Shown one piece after another: positions 13,119 through 33,248 of a stretch of DNA of 64,000 nt. Location: positions 1,240,001 to 1,304,000 of the forward strand of contig OZ176059.1 in assembly GCA_964247055.1 (NCBI GenBank), in the 5' to 3' direction. Numbering within the stretch: position 1 is the stretch's first letter; the number at the start of each line of letters is the position of its first letter. The notes under the pieces are model-generated. The model was not told where the DNA came from. It made no database searches and saw only the letters and a list, made by a program, of their open reading frames with translations. The translations under genes and the position numbers were made by a program. Source of the DNA: Paragordius varius. Taxonomy: Eukaryota; Nematomorpha.

Positions 13119-14245
13119 TACAATCGGGAGTTATGAAAAATTATCTTGATGAAATAAATATTGGATAGAAAAATGTATCGATTATCATGGTGGATTTGTA
13201 TTTTGGCCCTTACGAGTGTATAATAAAGTCATTTACACTTTTGTGGTAAGTGGTCCATATCGGAAAATGGCAAAATTTGACCACTTTTTTGTTATATTTT
13301 GAATAAATGCTTTATTCCATAAAATATCACAAAAATATATTATAAACCATTTATAAAAAGCAAAACAATATTTTAATATTTTATTATTTAATTGTGAGTT
13401 TCGAAGGTCCCTTTTTTGTTTTTCTAAAACATGCTATTCCTTTGGAAATAAACGCAAAAATTTAAAATGCATACATTTAAAAAAAAGCAAAATTTTGATG
13501 AAGCACACTTACTTCTATTTTTAAGCATGATGGAAACGGTATTAAAACGCATTTAGATATTATAACACCTACATTTTCTATATAATTTAATGATGCCGAA
13601 AATTTCTACCAGAATTTTGATTAAAATATTCGTTTTCTTCAAATTTATGACAAATATAAATTGTGTTTGTATATAGAAATTTAACAAAATTTGAAGTAAA
13701 CTAACCTTAAAAATTCTGAAGCGATAAAAATGTTTAGCATCAAATTCATAGAAAAAATATTTACAACATATAAAGTTGTATACCGTTTCTATTATGCCTT
13801 AAAAGAGCAGGAAGTATGCCTTAATAAAATTTAGCTAAAAATTGATTTTTTTAAAAGTATGTCAAAATTTAGCATATATTTAAAATTTTATTGCGAAATT
13901 TCGGCTATTTTACGTTTAGATGTAGCCAGTTTTAGAAGAGGAAAATAATTTGGAACATTTGGAGCCGTAAAAACTAATTTATTAAAAGATTGTTGTACTT
14001 TAAAAATTAGTTTATGATATATTTTGATATTTTTCGGAATGAGCATTTAACTTTTATGAAAAAAAATTATTGCAAAGAATATGCTAAAATTTCGCCATTT
14101 TTTGTATGGAGCACTTCTCACAAGAGTGTAAATAATTTTCATATATCACTCGTAAGCCCCAAAGTCAATGCAACATGATAAATATACTTTTTTATCAGAA
14201 TATCTTTATTACATTATGATATTTTTTGTGTACACTGTATGTATA
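13116..14245. mobile_element. Long inverted-repeat element, family G copy
   Basis: The left part (from GTGTACAATCGGG, through TATCATGGTGGATTTGTATT to CACTTTTGTGGTAAGTGG) is the reverse complement of the right part (ACTTCTCACAAGAGTGTAAA to AACATGATAAATATAC, ending GTGTACACTGTATG). The centre carries the shared ATGGAAACGGTATTAAAACG motif and its inverse. No open frame of note. The same architecture recurs at 57735-59075 and 59335-60500, so it looks like a non-autonomous DNA transposon of unknown superfamily. Confidence 0.6.
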
Positions 14246-14598
14246 TATATATATATTCATTATATTATTTTTATGATTACTGTCTAGCATAACAAAAATT
14301 AAAAGGAACTTCATATGGTAATGGTAAAATTTTGTATAGCAATGAAAATATTTACATATAATATTCCTACCCACTTCAATGCAGCTAATGTCCCCCAATT
14401 TAACTTACTAATTCGTATTCCATAAATATTATCTAAAGCACTATATGCCTTTATTTTAATGCAGATATTAAATTGGTAAAGTTTTTATTTTAATTATCAA
14501 TAGCCAATCTATTTAAAAAATTTATTATTCTAAATTTAATTTTATTACACATGATGTTTTATCAAAGTTAGTCCATTGCTTTACACATTTTTTGCCCG

Positions 14599-21907
<7,309 letters not shown>

Positions 21908-22385
21908 AAAACGTATGTTTCGATTATAGCTTACATCATTTATACATTACGTAATATATTATACTTTCTTAAATAACATATTTATTTCACATGTTACCCA
22001 AATAAATTGTAAACTTTGTTAATTTCATTTTTAACCATAATAGTAGGTAAATTGATTATCCATCTATATCTAGATCGAATATACAGTCCAATTTCCTGTT
22101 ATTTTGATGAGTTAAGTCATTTCCCTCCTAAGTTGAATATTTTGATCTTATTTTCTGAAAAAAAAAACGCATGATATTTTTGACAATTTTGATTCATTGG
22201 TTTTCTTTTCTTATTGGTTGTCTAATCGTCTGCTAATAATATATATGGATTCAAATTTTTTAAAAATTTTATGGTCCCATATTGTTTTTAACAAAAAGAG
22301 GTTTAACTGTAATTCTAGGCCATATATAAAACATTTATGGTTAAATGTGATTTTTATTGATTTATAATTATATTTTTTAATTTAG

Positions 22386-22459
22386 AGTCAACAACTCCAA
22401 CAAATGCCTCTGAAAATAACACAACCAAACAAAGCACATACAATGCCCGGAAAAAATGA
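22386..22459 (+). CDS. DNAJA3: Possible alternative last exon of DNAJA3
   Basis: After the acceptor TTTAATTTAG at 22385 there is an open stretch of 23 codons ending at TGA 22457-22459. It reads as a Thr/Asn-rich, basic-ended tail closing with YNARKK. It is in phase with exon 10 and also with a GT at 21903-21904 inside the last codons of exon 11, so it could replace or extend the main C terminus. Human DNAJA3 is known to have two alternative C-terminal tails. Splicing here is inferred, not shown. Confidence 0.4.
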
Positions 22460-22821
22460 TATATAAGTTTAGCGTAAAACCATACCCTAAATTTTAGGGT
22501 ATTTAGCGCAAAAAATTATCAATTACATTAATATTTTATTGTTATATATAATATGGCAATTTTTTCATATTACAAATTACTCTTAAACTTTTATTGTTAG
22601 CATATCTGTGGTCTTTACTTGTTATATACATATATATAATTATGATTCAATACATTTTTTACAGCTTCATGTATAAAATAATTGTTAAAATTAATTTTTA
22701 TTCTAATTTTTTATGAATCCAATAAATATAGCACTGATGATTCAACTTTTATATTTTGCGCACATAATACAGTGGTCAAGACTGTGTTGTTTTTTATGTG
22801 ATACCTAAATACATTACATTA

Positions 22822-23939
22822 CACTAGACAACAAATTTTAACTTTTTTTAACTGCCATTCTTGTAAATTTAAAATTTATTTCATTAAAGTACATAGTTAG
22901 TATATCTGAAAAGAAAATTGGTCTAGCATGGAAGAATTTATTTTTTTATATTAGAGTTTATCGATAATTTTTGGCCCCGATTTAGCATTAAACTCGAAAT
23001 TTCGAAAATTAAAAGTTTTAGATATGAAGCCAAGTATTTTATATCATTCGAAAGAGCGCAAAAAACTGCATCTTTTAAATGGTAGTAAGTCATTTAAATC
23101 AATCGGATGTAAAAGTTATTTGGATTTAAATGGTCGAAATTTTCAATCCTTAAATAAGTCAAGAATTTTCACAGACAAACTAATTTGAAAATCATATAAA
23201 TTATTTTAATATAATTATTAGGGTTATATTAGTATTTAATTTAAAAAATTGTTGAAAAAGCTTTTGGCTTGCTTTTTTAATAAAAATTATTATTATCATA
23301 AATATTTTACCTAGTGGATACTAAAATGCATAGTTATAACTTTAAATTTATTTCATAATGGCTATAAAAGATCAAAAATACCTTAAACTTTGTTTTTATC
23401 TTTAAAATTTCGAAATTATCAGCATTATAAAGAAAATAAATTAATATTGATGAGATGGTAGTTTTTAAAAAAGAAAAAACAAAACGCTGTTTTGAGTGAC
23501 ATAAAAGCAATAAAAAAATGTTTTAATCAAAAAAACTTTCTTGTGTTATCTTTTTTGGACATTCATCACCAACAAAGTTTGAGCTATTTTCATCCATTAG
23601 TTTTAAAAATATAATAACTATAAAAAATGCTCTCGCTTCGCGTGTTTGTCGCTCTTTGTGTCCAATATTAACTGTCGATGTAATACATATTAGTATGCAT
23701 TTTATAGAGTTTTTATTACTCTTTCGAATGATATATTACAAATGGGCATTACTTGTATATTTTGAAAGAAAAATATTTTTTAGTAAAATTTTGATAAAGA
23801 GGGCGCATAATCAAAAAAATCAAATTATACAAAATTCTTCCAACGAGTTATAATTTTTATTTCAGATTTTCTGTTAAAATGATACTAAATATCAGAAAAT
23901 TCAAAAAACTCGAATGGCAGAAAAATTTGTTGTCCATTG
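22822..23939. mobile_element. Non-autonomous inverted-repeat element, about 1.1 kb
   Basis: The left end reads CACTAGACAACAAATTTT followed shortly by CTGCCATTC. The right end is the inverse: GAATGGCAG, AAAAATTTGTTGTCCATTG. Inner parts of the arms also pair (TTAGTATATCTG against CAGATTTTCTG further in). No transposase frame. A single copy in this window, so the superfamily is unknown. Confidence 0.5.
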
Positions 23940-24529
23940 TTATTCTATATCCAAACATATTTTAATAGTTTGTATTGTGTGGGTAATGACGAAGGGTTGT
24001 TATATAAGATTCGTATAAACTTCATGAATAGTAGAAAATAATAATAAATTCATTAAAAACTCAAATTTTCGCCCAATAGCATCATCAGGAGTGATTGATT
24101 AATAAAATTTAAATAAAGTAAAATAAATATTAAGTAGTATCAACAATATGTTTTATTAATAAAAAGTAATAAATAAACTGTAATGTTTTCATTATTAATG
24201 TTATTTAAAAAATTTATTTTGCATATAATTATTAATTTTTATACCTTCCCCATAACGGCTGTTTTAGAATATGCTTAATACTGTACGGACCATATTATAA
24301 AATCTTTTTTATATTTTAAATATTTTCTAATGCCGTCCTCAATCGGTTAAAGTGATTTTTAATAAAAACAAACGTTTATAAAATAAGCCTCATTGCCATA
24401 AAATACTTATCTGCAAAATACCAAATTATAATCAAATTACAATTTTTATACAAATATTAATATATTTTAACCAACACGTGCGAATATTTAATTATTATAT
24501 ATGTTTTATATCCACAGTTCACACAAAAA

Positions 24530-25200
24530 CATCTGAAAAAATATGTATTTTCTAAATGAAAGATGCATCTGAATTCTCACGGTGCCTTTAGTTTGGAGAC
24601 TTACGAGTCATTTAAGATAAATATTTACACTTTTATGGTATTTGCTCGATATCGTAAGCGAAATTCGCTTACATTCTGCATCAAAAATCAGGGTGTAAAA
24701 CTATGATAAAACATATATATTCTTATAAAAAATGTATCTGGATTCTTATAGGGCTTTCGGATAAGAAGGTCATTTTCTTTTTTGTAGAAATAACTCGATA
24801 TATCGTAAGCGCACCTTATGTTTGATAAAAAAATTTTGGTAAAACCTAAATGGTGTATTTTAGAAAATATTAAAATAGTAATGATAAATCTCTATTTAAA
24901 AAAATATATATTTATTAGGGTGCGAAACTTCTAGATTTTTCGCATTAAAATGGGCTAGTCTTAAAATGAACGTAAAAATGCCAAGATTTTGCCCTAAAAT
25001 TATTTTATATATGCTAGATTATGGCATCATAAAACATATTGTTATAAAAATGCATACTTTGCTCCAAACTATTTGTAATAAAATTTTGTTGAAGCCTACT
25101 TCATACTATTTTGTGGCATAATGGAAACGGTATAAAAACGCTTTTTGTTATATATCACTTTTTGTATCTGGTGATACCAGTGTGATATTCTGTTTTATTA
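24530..25200. mobile_element. Family G repeat, partial
   Basis: Contains ATGGAAACGGTATAAAAACG and AACGTAAAAATGCCAAGAT-like stretches shared with the elements at 13116, 57735 and 59335. One terminal arm is missing or too diverged to see. Confidence 0.5.
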
Positions 25201-25289
25201 ACTTTCAAAGGTTAAAGCCCTTAATACATAGAGATTGCACAAAATATTAAATTAATAATGTATTGATGGAAAACCGGCCGGAGTTGGCT

Positions 25290-25620
25290 AGAACACATGG
25301 AAAATTCATTTTTCTATATTACAATGCTCCGTCTTAAACGGCAAAATCAGCGAAAGACACATTAAATAGCTTCTATGGATATTTCTTTTCCATCTGCTAA
25401 ACTCTCCACCTGGTGCCATTTAACTAATATCATATCAATGGGCACACTTTCAGAGAGCACATCACTCTATTAGTTTCGATGAAGTTGATATCTGGCTTAA
25501 CCAATGGTTTGCCGCAAAATGTAATACAAAATTCATATATTACCTAAGAGATGGGCTTAAGTGATTAGAAGCCGATATACAATATTCTGAATAAAATAAA
25601 AATTTCATAAGTTAAATTAC
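25290..25620 (+). pseudogene. Degraded mariner-family transposase
   Basis: In one plus-strand frame near 25310-25430 the translation reads YYNAPS, then TAKSAKDTLNSFYGYFFSI, then HLVPFN and YH. This matches the mariner block around HDNA.P.TAK..KDTL and SPDLAPSDYH. From about 25470 another frame gives SFDEVDIWLNQWFAAKC and then FIYYLRDGLK, like the C-terminal block of mariner transposases. Stops interrupt both frames and at least one frameshift separates them; the N-terminal helix-turn-helix half is not visible. It is a dead DNA-transposon relic. The family assignment rests on motif order read by eye. Confidence 0.6.
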
Positions 25621-26012
25621 ATGAAATTTACTAAAAAAATCCTCATGATTTACCTGGTATCTTATTCCACTGAGCTTACTGGAGTTACGGTTCGATTTTA
25701 ATAACAATGACATGCTGTTATTGCAATCAGACCGACAGTTTTAAAAAACTCCGCTCAATTTTATAATTAATGTTTTAATATATATGTAAACTGTTAAATA
25801 AAAAAACAATTTATTAGTGATATGTATAAAATTATTATCAGTATAATTAATTAACATTTATTGTTAACAAAATGTGATCAAATATTTGGGCAAATATTCA
25901 ATACAATAAAAATTTTAAAAAATAAAAATATACAGTTAAATTAAATTAAAAATTTGTCAAAATATATATTTTTGGGGCATTTCACAGGTATTCCAAATTT
26001 TTCCTTTTCGTT

Positions 26013-26239
26013 TTATAAGCAATCACAAACAGAACATCCTCTGTAATCGCGTTTATATCCTCGCCAGCAATTTAAACTACAAGGTATACTGGGACAATCT
26101 TAAAATACAGAAAGCTAATAAATCAATGATATAATAAAGCAATTAATTTTATTTTAAAATGATATCTGCTATTTATGAGGAATTGCAACAAGAATTTGGT
26201 TAAAAGGGTTTTCATTCGATTTTTTATTTCCCACTTTTA

Positions 26240-26278
<39 letters not shown>

Positions 26279-26582
26279 TAAAAAGAGTTTCGGGTAAAAT
26301 TTCTTATTTTAAAGATAGGGCAAAAAAATTTGCTTCAGATCCGGTTTTCATCCTTATTGGTATTATAGGTTTTTTGGTTTCAATTTTTTAAAAAGGATTT
26401 TATGTTATTTATCAAAAGTAAAAAACATAAATGTTAGAAATATAAATATTTTATGACTTACTGACTGGGATGATGTTAGCTGCCTCCATTGGTTTTTCCG
26501 CTGGGTTACCCTGTACCCCATAAAATGCAATATTAGCTGAAATTCCCAAGAAAATTAAACAGAAAAATGTAAAAACATTCAT
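26013..26582 (-). CDS. Small secreted antistasin-like cysteine-rich peptide
   Basis: Two exons, 26582-26462 and 26098-26013, join in phase 1 (donor GTAAGT, acceptor TTTTAAG) into 68 residues. Residues 1-20 are a signal peptide with a strong hydrophobic core (VFTFFCLIFLGISANIAF). After about 20 spacer residues comes a single six-cysteine domain, residues 42-67, with spacing C-x4-C-x3-C-x2-G-Y-x2-D-x2-G-C-x2-C-x-C. That is the antistasin pattern, known from leech and Hydra serine-protease inhibitors. A phase 1 intron just before the domain is typical of extracellular modules. A TATA box lies upstream on the same strand. The domain is at the very C terminus and there is only one, so inhibition is a family-based guess; an antimicrobial or signalling peptide is also possible. 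Confidence 0.8.
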
Positions 26583-26665
26583 TGTGGTCAAAGGCAGAGA
26601 AATGGATATAATTAAAAACAAAGTTTAAAAACTATAATGTTGGTTTTTGAATTAAAAAGTATGCT

Positions 26666-26673
26666 CTTTTATA
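26666..26673 (-). promoter_or_regulatory. TATA box of the antistasin-like gene
   Basis: TATAAAAG on the minus strand, about 85 bp upstream of the ATG at 26582. This would place transcription start near 26640 and give a 5' UTR of about 60 nt. A clean TATA box suits a tissue-specific, strongly expressed secreted peptide. Confidence 0.55.
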
Positions 26674-27397
26674 CTATTTTGGTGTACATGTCAAACAAAA
26701 GCAAACGGATTTAAAAAATTGTTTCCAACTTATATTATGTCATATGAATAGGAAATTGTTTTTTTCAAGCATATACCATAAAATACCACATAATTGGCAA
26801 TTAGTTAACAAAAAAACTGGAAAATTCAATGCGCAACGCGGTTATATTTTTATCAAGTCATATTTGTTCGCAGAATTATTATATATGAGAAAATTAAAGT
26901 TGAATTTAATGTACATTATGTTTAAAACATAAGTGAATTAAATTGTCAAAATTAATTACAAATTTTCTTTTCAGGAACATAAATCATTTATTGAAATCTT
27001 GAAGGAATAAATTATGGTATGGTTAAGTATAACCAGTTTTTTGTGAATAAGATATAACGATTCCTACATAAAATTGTATTATTTTTGTATTATTAACTAT
27101 TTAAGTTTACAAATAAAATTATAATTGCATGAATGCGGACTAAAAATTTGGAAATCAAACCACAGAAATAGGAACCGTATTTGCAAAAATAATACATGCT
27201 TTAAATCATCCTTTTTTGAAATTAATTTGAATTTTAGTTCTTTTATTAAAACCGGTTGTGAAATCTTTGTAAAAACAAGCGAGAAAAAGCTTATCCGCTA
27301 TTAAAATACCATGGATTCTTAAGTATACAGTAAACCTGCAAGTTAAAAATTTTTTCGGCGCATAACAAAAATATTAATATAATTTATTAATATATAT

Positions 27398-27560
27398 TTA
27401 CGATTCAATGTCACCCTTAAACAATTCGATACCCTTGAACAATTCAAATTCACCCTAAAATAAAATAAGTTTTGAAGATTAAAAATTACTTATAGTTTTT
27501 AAAATTTTAAGGAAACGAAATTATGTTTAAAATTAAAATAATATTGAATAGTAAATTATG
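27398..27560. mobile_element. Half copy of family A MITE
   Basis: CACCCTTAAACAATTC and CCCTTGAACAATTCAAATTC followed by the AT-rich family A core (AAAATAATATTGAATAGT). The right arm is absent. Confidence 0.5.
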
Positions 27561-28663
27561 CCATAGTCCCGATTTGCGACTAAATAAGTCACAAAATAAT
27601 ATAGATTTTTTTGCTAATCCTTGTGAAAGATAATTAAATTTTAACTGACTTTTACAAAAATTGAACTCTGGAATATAAAACTACCCCAAAAGGTAAAATA
27701 GGAAAAAATGAATGAAGTGAAAAATGATATGAGACCACGAATTTTGCGGATGTGGTTTCTAATAATAATAAAAAAGGAACCCAGATTGATAGGCTTTTAA
27801 CATTTGTTATCCATACCACGGTGGTTTTCGTAAAAGTGGAATCTAAACCACCATTTTTTTAAAAAATTCGGTTATGAACTATGATTAAGGATTCATTGAT
27901 AGTTTATCATTAATTATTATTATTGTCACATAGAATAGAACAAATGGCAACATTATTGACTAAAGTCTTATTTGGTATCAGCCAGCAATAATATGGCGCT
28001 TTGCTGTATATGTTATATGGCTGTAATATTGGGAAAAAATAGATATGCATACTTACTTTTTACCGACATGGTTGTTTTATCCCTAAAAACAAAATAACAC
28101 TTTACACCGCTATTCATCACAAGAATATTAAAAGGTAGTAAAAAATATTTATCTTTTCTCAATTATACCGATAAAATTTCATAGCTGTTTGACATATTTG
28201 CAGATATTAAACTCAAAAAAATACCTCATTTTTATATAAATATTCAGGGCCATCCACTGCTTTAATATATAAAATGCGTTAAATAATAATTTTATGTTAA
28301 TTTATTTTATTCATACATAATTTCTATAAAATAACCTATTACTGATAATGAAAATCGTGTATCAACAGCGCTTCAAAACTAACTAATTATCCTGATGTGC
28401 ATAATTGACGGGAGTTTAAAGGTCGAACCCTAACAAATTAATGTTAAATTATTTTTTTATATAAAAATATATATTTTTAAACAAAGGTTTTTTTGCAGAA
28501 CTATCGGATAATGACTTAAAATCATTATTTAAGTTGACAAGAGAGAATTTGCAAAAAACCTATATGTTTGATAATAAATTCTCAAAAAAGAAATTTCGAT
28601 TTTCGTCGGTTTCTTTTTCGATATTTCAACAATGATTTTGATTTTTTGGCATAGTTCAAAGCC

Positions 28664-28700
<37 letters not shown>

Positions 28701-28982
28701 ACCCACCGTGTAAAATATATTTTAAGTTTCATATACCAATCACAGTTTAAACTTTAAAACCATAATAATATAATAATCAATTTTTACAAAACCGACAGTC
28801 AAGTTTTCAATCTATTTATTACATAAAAAATTTAACAATATCATGCGTGCATGGAGTGTGTATACAAAAAAATTATATATATAAATTTGGATCAATGATT
28901 TTTTTAACACATTTAACATAATAAAATAATATTTGATGTATACAAAAAATTAACAAATACCAATAAAGAAAGAGTATATATG

Positions 28983-29240
28983 CAGTAAAAATCGAAATTA
29001 TACGGACAAAACGTAAATATTTTTATCTAAAAGAACCACCTTCTATGTAAGCTATTTAGTTATAAATGTAAAATATAGAATTGATTGTGATAGTAATTTA
29101 AACTTTATTTCACACTTTGCCATTTAAAACAATGAGTTATATTGAAATAAATCAAGACTCAAAAAGTATATGGTTGTATTTAAAAAAAATATTTGTCTTT
29201 AAATTTTTACGTTTTGTCCGTATAATTCCTGTTTTTACTG
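28983..29240. mobile_element. Tc1/mariner-like MITE (family B)
   Basis: Left end CAGTAAAAATCGAAATTATA with CGGACAAAACGT; right end ACGTTTTGTCCGTATAATTC then GTTTTTACTG. The arms are long inverted repeats of about 60 bp or more. Length 258 bp, no coding capacity. Confidence 0.8.
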
Positions 29241-29748
29241 TATAATATATATAACATGGTATAGAGAAATATTGTAATATTTTGACATAATAAAAAAATG
29301 TTAAAATGCGGGGCAATAATTTTGATATAAACTATTTAAAGACAATATTTTTTGTAAATCCAACAAAACTTGTGATGGAATTATATTGAAATAAGATCAC
29401 ATTTTTTGCTTCATAATGATTCCTTTTCTTAAGGATCATAGTTTATGATTAAAAGTCAATTCAATAGGGTAAAGACTAGGTATAATACGTGGGCAAAACG
29501 TAATCAATCAATAAAAAAACATAAAAACTGCCAATATATGTATGTTTTAGCAGTACAATATTTTGGTTTTTTTATGTGAACGAAGAAAGACTTATATACC
29601 AAGGGTAACAATATAAGAGTTAAAGAGAATCGAATCTTAAAATTTTGTAAAATTACATTATTATTATGAATGAATGTGACTTTGCACAAAAATAAGGATT
29701 TTGCTATTTTTTGTTAAATCATAGTTTTGTATTGAGGAATTGTATATC

Positions 29749-32700
29749 CTATGACCATTCAATTTTTCGTTGATGTTGTTTCAATGTACTGTGTAAACGT
29801 TCATCTATCATAGATTCTGTCAATGTGCCATCCAGAGAAGCAAACAAACTTGCCTATATTAAAGAAAAAAAAATAAAAAAAATTTTTAATCAAAAATTTC
29901 TTATTTGAATGGTTACAATATATATATATATCTATATATATATATATTTATATTAATATTCCATTTAGCATATAAATTATTACAAAAAAATAAGATATTG
30001 CGTATAAAAAAAGATAAAAACGTATAAGCTAAATTTTTATAATTTTAAAAAGGCATATATTTGAATATAATGTAAAGAGTGTGATATACATAAAAATTAC
30101 CCAATTTACTATAAAAAAATACATAAATTATAATTAATATTAAAATTTGAAAAATAAAAAAAAAATAATTGGATTCGGTTTTGGCTTCACAAAACGGTTT
30201 TTAACACCAGTCCTTTAAGAGTAGAAAGCTATGTTAAGAATAAAAACTTTTTATTAAGAACTATTTAATTTTATAGGTATCTATAATTGCAATGGAAGAT
30301 AATTAACTTTCCATTGCCTTGCCACCCCCCCCTCAAAAAAGCTTAATAGTTTACTATTTGGGCGATATAAAGAGATAAAGAGAGATATTTATTAGCAAAA
30401 TAATTTTCCAAGGTAATAAAAAATTAAAATATATACATTTTAAAATATTTGTTGTAACATCTGTCAGAAAAAATTATATACCTGTAAGGAAACAATAAAT
30501 TTTGATATTTCTCGTCCAGAAAATCCGTCCATTTTGTTTGCTATCTCTTCACACTTTTTAACGTAATCAAAGTCGGCTAATTTGAGTTTCCTTTAAAAAA
30601 TTAATCATTGCGACAAATGTTGTAAGCAATTGTTTTTTGAAATTAAAAAAGTATGATGGTAAAAAATTTAATCCTCAATTTCTCACAAAAATAAATATCT
30701 ATCACACATTTTTTAAAAATATTCTAACATCGCTACTCTTCATATAAAAAAAACCAAAAAATCAAATCAAATTACAGTTTATAAAGAAAAAAACTAGGTA
30801 AAAAATCATCATTTTTGCGCACACATTTCCTTTTCCTTTAAAACTAAATATCAACACTGTGTGATCATGTATATTATTAACTATTTTTTTCGTAAAAAAA
30901 GTAATTACCGTTTTTTGCTTGCTAAACAAGTCTGTATAATATATTTATCAAAGTAGAGTAAAATCATGCGTTTTCTTTCATCCGGTCCAGGCGTATCGAA
31001 TTCTAACAATTCATCTAACCTATCATTGATGGCCCAATCAAATTGTTCGGGCGTATTACTGGCCAGAACTAACATAAATCTATACATACAAAAAAAGAAA
31101 TTGAATATTTGAATATATAATTATAATAATTGATAAAAAAATTTTTTTTACTTGTTGTGTATTTAAGTTATAGAATTTTATCATATATCTTTAAAAAATT
31201 AATAGTTTAATGCGCATGTGGTATCGTTAAAATTTTTGTTTTTTCCATAAAATAGCTACTTTTTTCAATTATTATAATTTTTGGTGTTTAAGAAGCACCA
31301 TTTTTCTAAACTAAAAATTATTTTTGAACGTGGATTATATTATAAAAATATATTTTTTTGAATAACAAGTAAGTCTAAATTTTCAGTAGTTTTAATTAGT
31401 TTCCACCGAATAACTTTGAAAACCTGATCATATAATTAAGCCTATTTTTTAGTAAATTATTAATTATAAAAACTTTAAATACAAGATAGAACTTTTCTTT
31501 CAATTAAAATGGAATTTTTAAGCAGTTTTTACACAAAATATGTAAAAATTATTAAAAAATGTAATATAAAATATATTACTTTTGGGATTGTTCTCCTGTG
31601 CGATATAGGAATGCATTGAGAGAGCTTCGGAGATCTTCACTTATAACTTCCTAAAATATATAAAATTTTATTAAATAATAATGAATTATTACGCAAAAAA
31701 TGTATTAATTATCTAAATTCGAATATTGAATTTTTTTACCTATAAAAATGTTTAATATTATGTTATTAGGGGTATTAATATTCTAAAGATTGTTAACTAA
31801 AAAAAAATTACAAAGATAATGTTGTTAATTTAATAATATTAAGGGATTTTGTGTACGCTGTAAAATTCTTTTATAAATTATTTATATTAAGTAATTATGA
31901 TTTAATTTAAATGTTGATTTTTTTCGATTATTAGTCTTTGTCGAATGTTAAAATAAAACAAAAAACTTAAAGAAAATTGATGATATATATATATATATAA
32001 AGAATAGTTTTAATATTAATAAAGAAAAAAATAACAATTTAATTAGTATCACACTACTATTTTTGATAGCCTAAAAAAATGTTTTTTAAGTATATTTCCT
32101 AATTTGGTAAAACTTTTAATTATATTTTTGTTTTACTATTAGTAATCCAAAATATATTATATATATATATATATAAAATCAATCTTTTCCTAAATTTAAG
32201 TAATTTCAATTTTTTAAAGTATATTACAATTTACCCAAAAATTTATTTGTAAACTGATTGAAAAAATTATTACTTTTGAGCGTTTTTTGAGGAATGCATC
32301 CGCTTCGTCCACAAACAAAAGTAACCTAGAAAGGATTTTCACACATAAATATTATGTAATATTGTAAATTCTTTTCTTTAAATATGTCATCTGTATGTAT
32401 ATATTAATATACATATAATTGGTTCAATTCAAAACACCTTTTTTTTCAAACAAAAGACAAAAAATGATAATATTTATTTTTTTAAAAATTAGGTTAAAGT
32501 TATCAACATTTTTGCGATATTTGTTTCTTGTTTAATATAAATACCATATATAAAAAAGTTATAACCAAATAAAAAATACTGCTTTTGTTTAAAAAAACCA
32601 TTCTTGATTCAAATTTTAAATGTTAAAAAAAGTTTTATGCAATCAACGAAAAAAATTAACCAAAATATTTTTACCCTCTGCGACTGGTTAGTGCCCAATC

Positions 32701-32801
32701 AAATAATTTATGTATGGCTGACACGCCTTGGGGGCCCATGGGAGAAACGTCACCCCCTGTCATAATGGCATAATCCATACCGGAATGTAAGGCTAAACTC
32801 T

Positions 32802-32832
<31 letters not shown>

Positions 32833-33051
32833 CATGAATCCTTTATTTTATCAAAAATTTATTTTTTTTTATTAAATGGGTATAAATATTTGGTAAAGAA
32901 TGGAAAAAACAAGAGCTTTATGGTAATGCTTATAATTTTTTGATGAATATCATATTGTTAATACCGTAAAGCTCTTGTTTTTTTCCATTCTTTACCAAAT
33001 ATTTATACCCATTTAACCAAAGAAAATAAATTTTTGATAAATTGAATACAT

Positions 33052-33082
<31 letters not shown>

Positions 33083-33213
33083 GATAGTATGCATTTTAAT
33101 GGTTCCTTATTTCACACATAATATTTGGACAATTTGCAACACAGTGTATGAAAAAAACCACAAAGTGTTAAATAAACACTTTTGTGTGAAATAAGCAATT
33201 ATTAAAATGCATA

Positions 33214-33248
<35 letters not shown>

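Larger units (their letters stand above)
8331..14598. other. Non-coding region between Zic and DNAJA3
   Basis: The 6.3 kb between the divergent Zic and DNAJA3 genes shows no exon I can support. It holds a family C (hAT-like) element at 9469-9895 with a more GC-rich core, a partial family G copy near 10480-10900, an (AT)n tract at 13068-13114 and a long family G element at 13116-14245. Zic regulatory DNA may lie here, but no site can be named. Confidence 0.6.
22460..26012. other. Repeat-rich intergenic stretch
   Basis: No host exon is supported between the DNAJA3 tail and the antistasin-like gene. It contains an inverted-repeat element at 22822-23939, a partial family G copy at 24530-25200 and a degraded mariner transposase at 25290-25620. 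The rest is AT-rich with no recognisable content. Confidence 0.6.
26700..29748. other. Intergenic stretch between two minus-strand genes
   Basis: No exon recognised. It contains half of a family A element (27398-27560), an (AT)n tract (28667-28697) and one complete family B MITE (28983-29240). The part next to 29749 should include the ATAD3 3' UTR. Confidence 0.6.
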
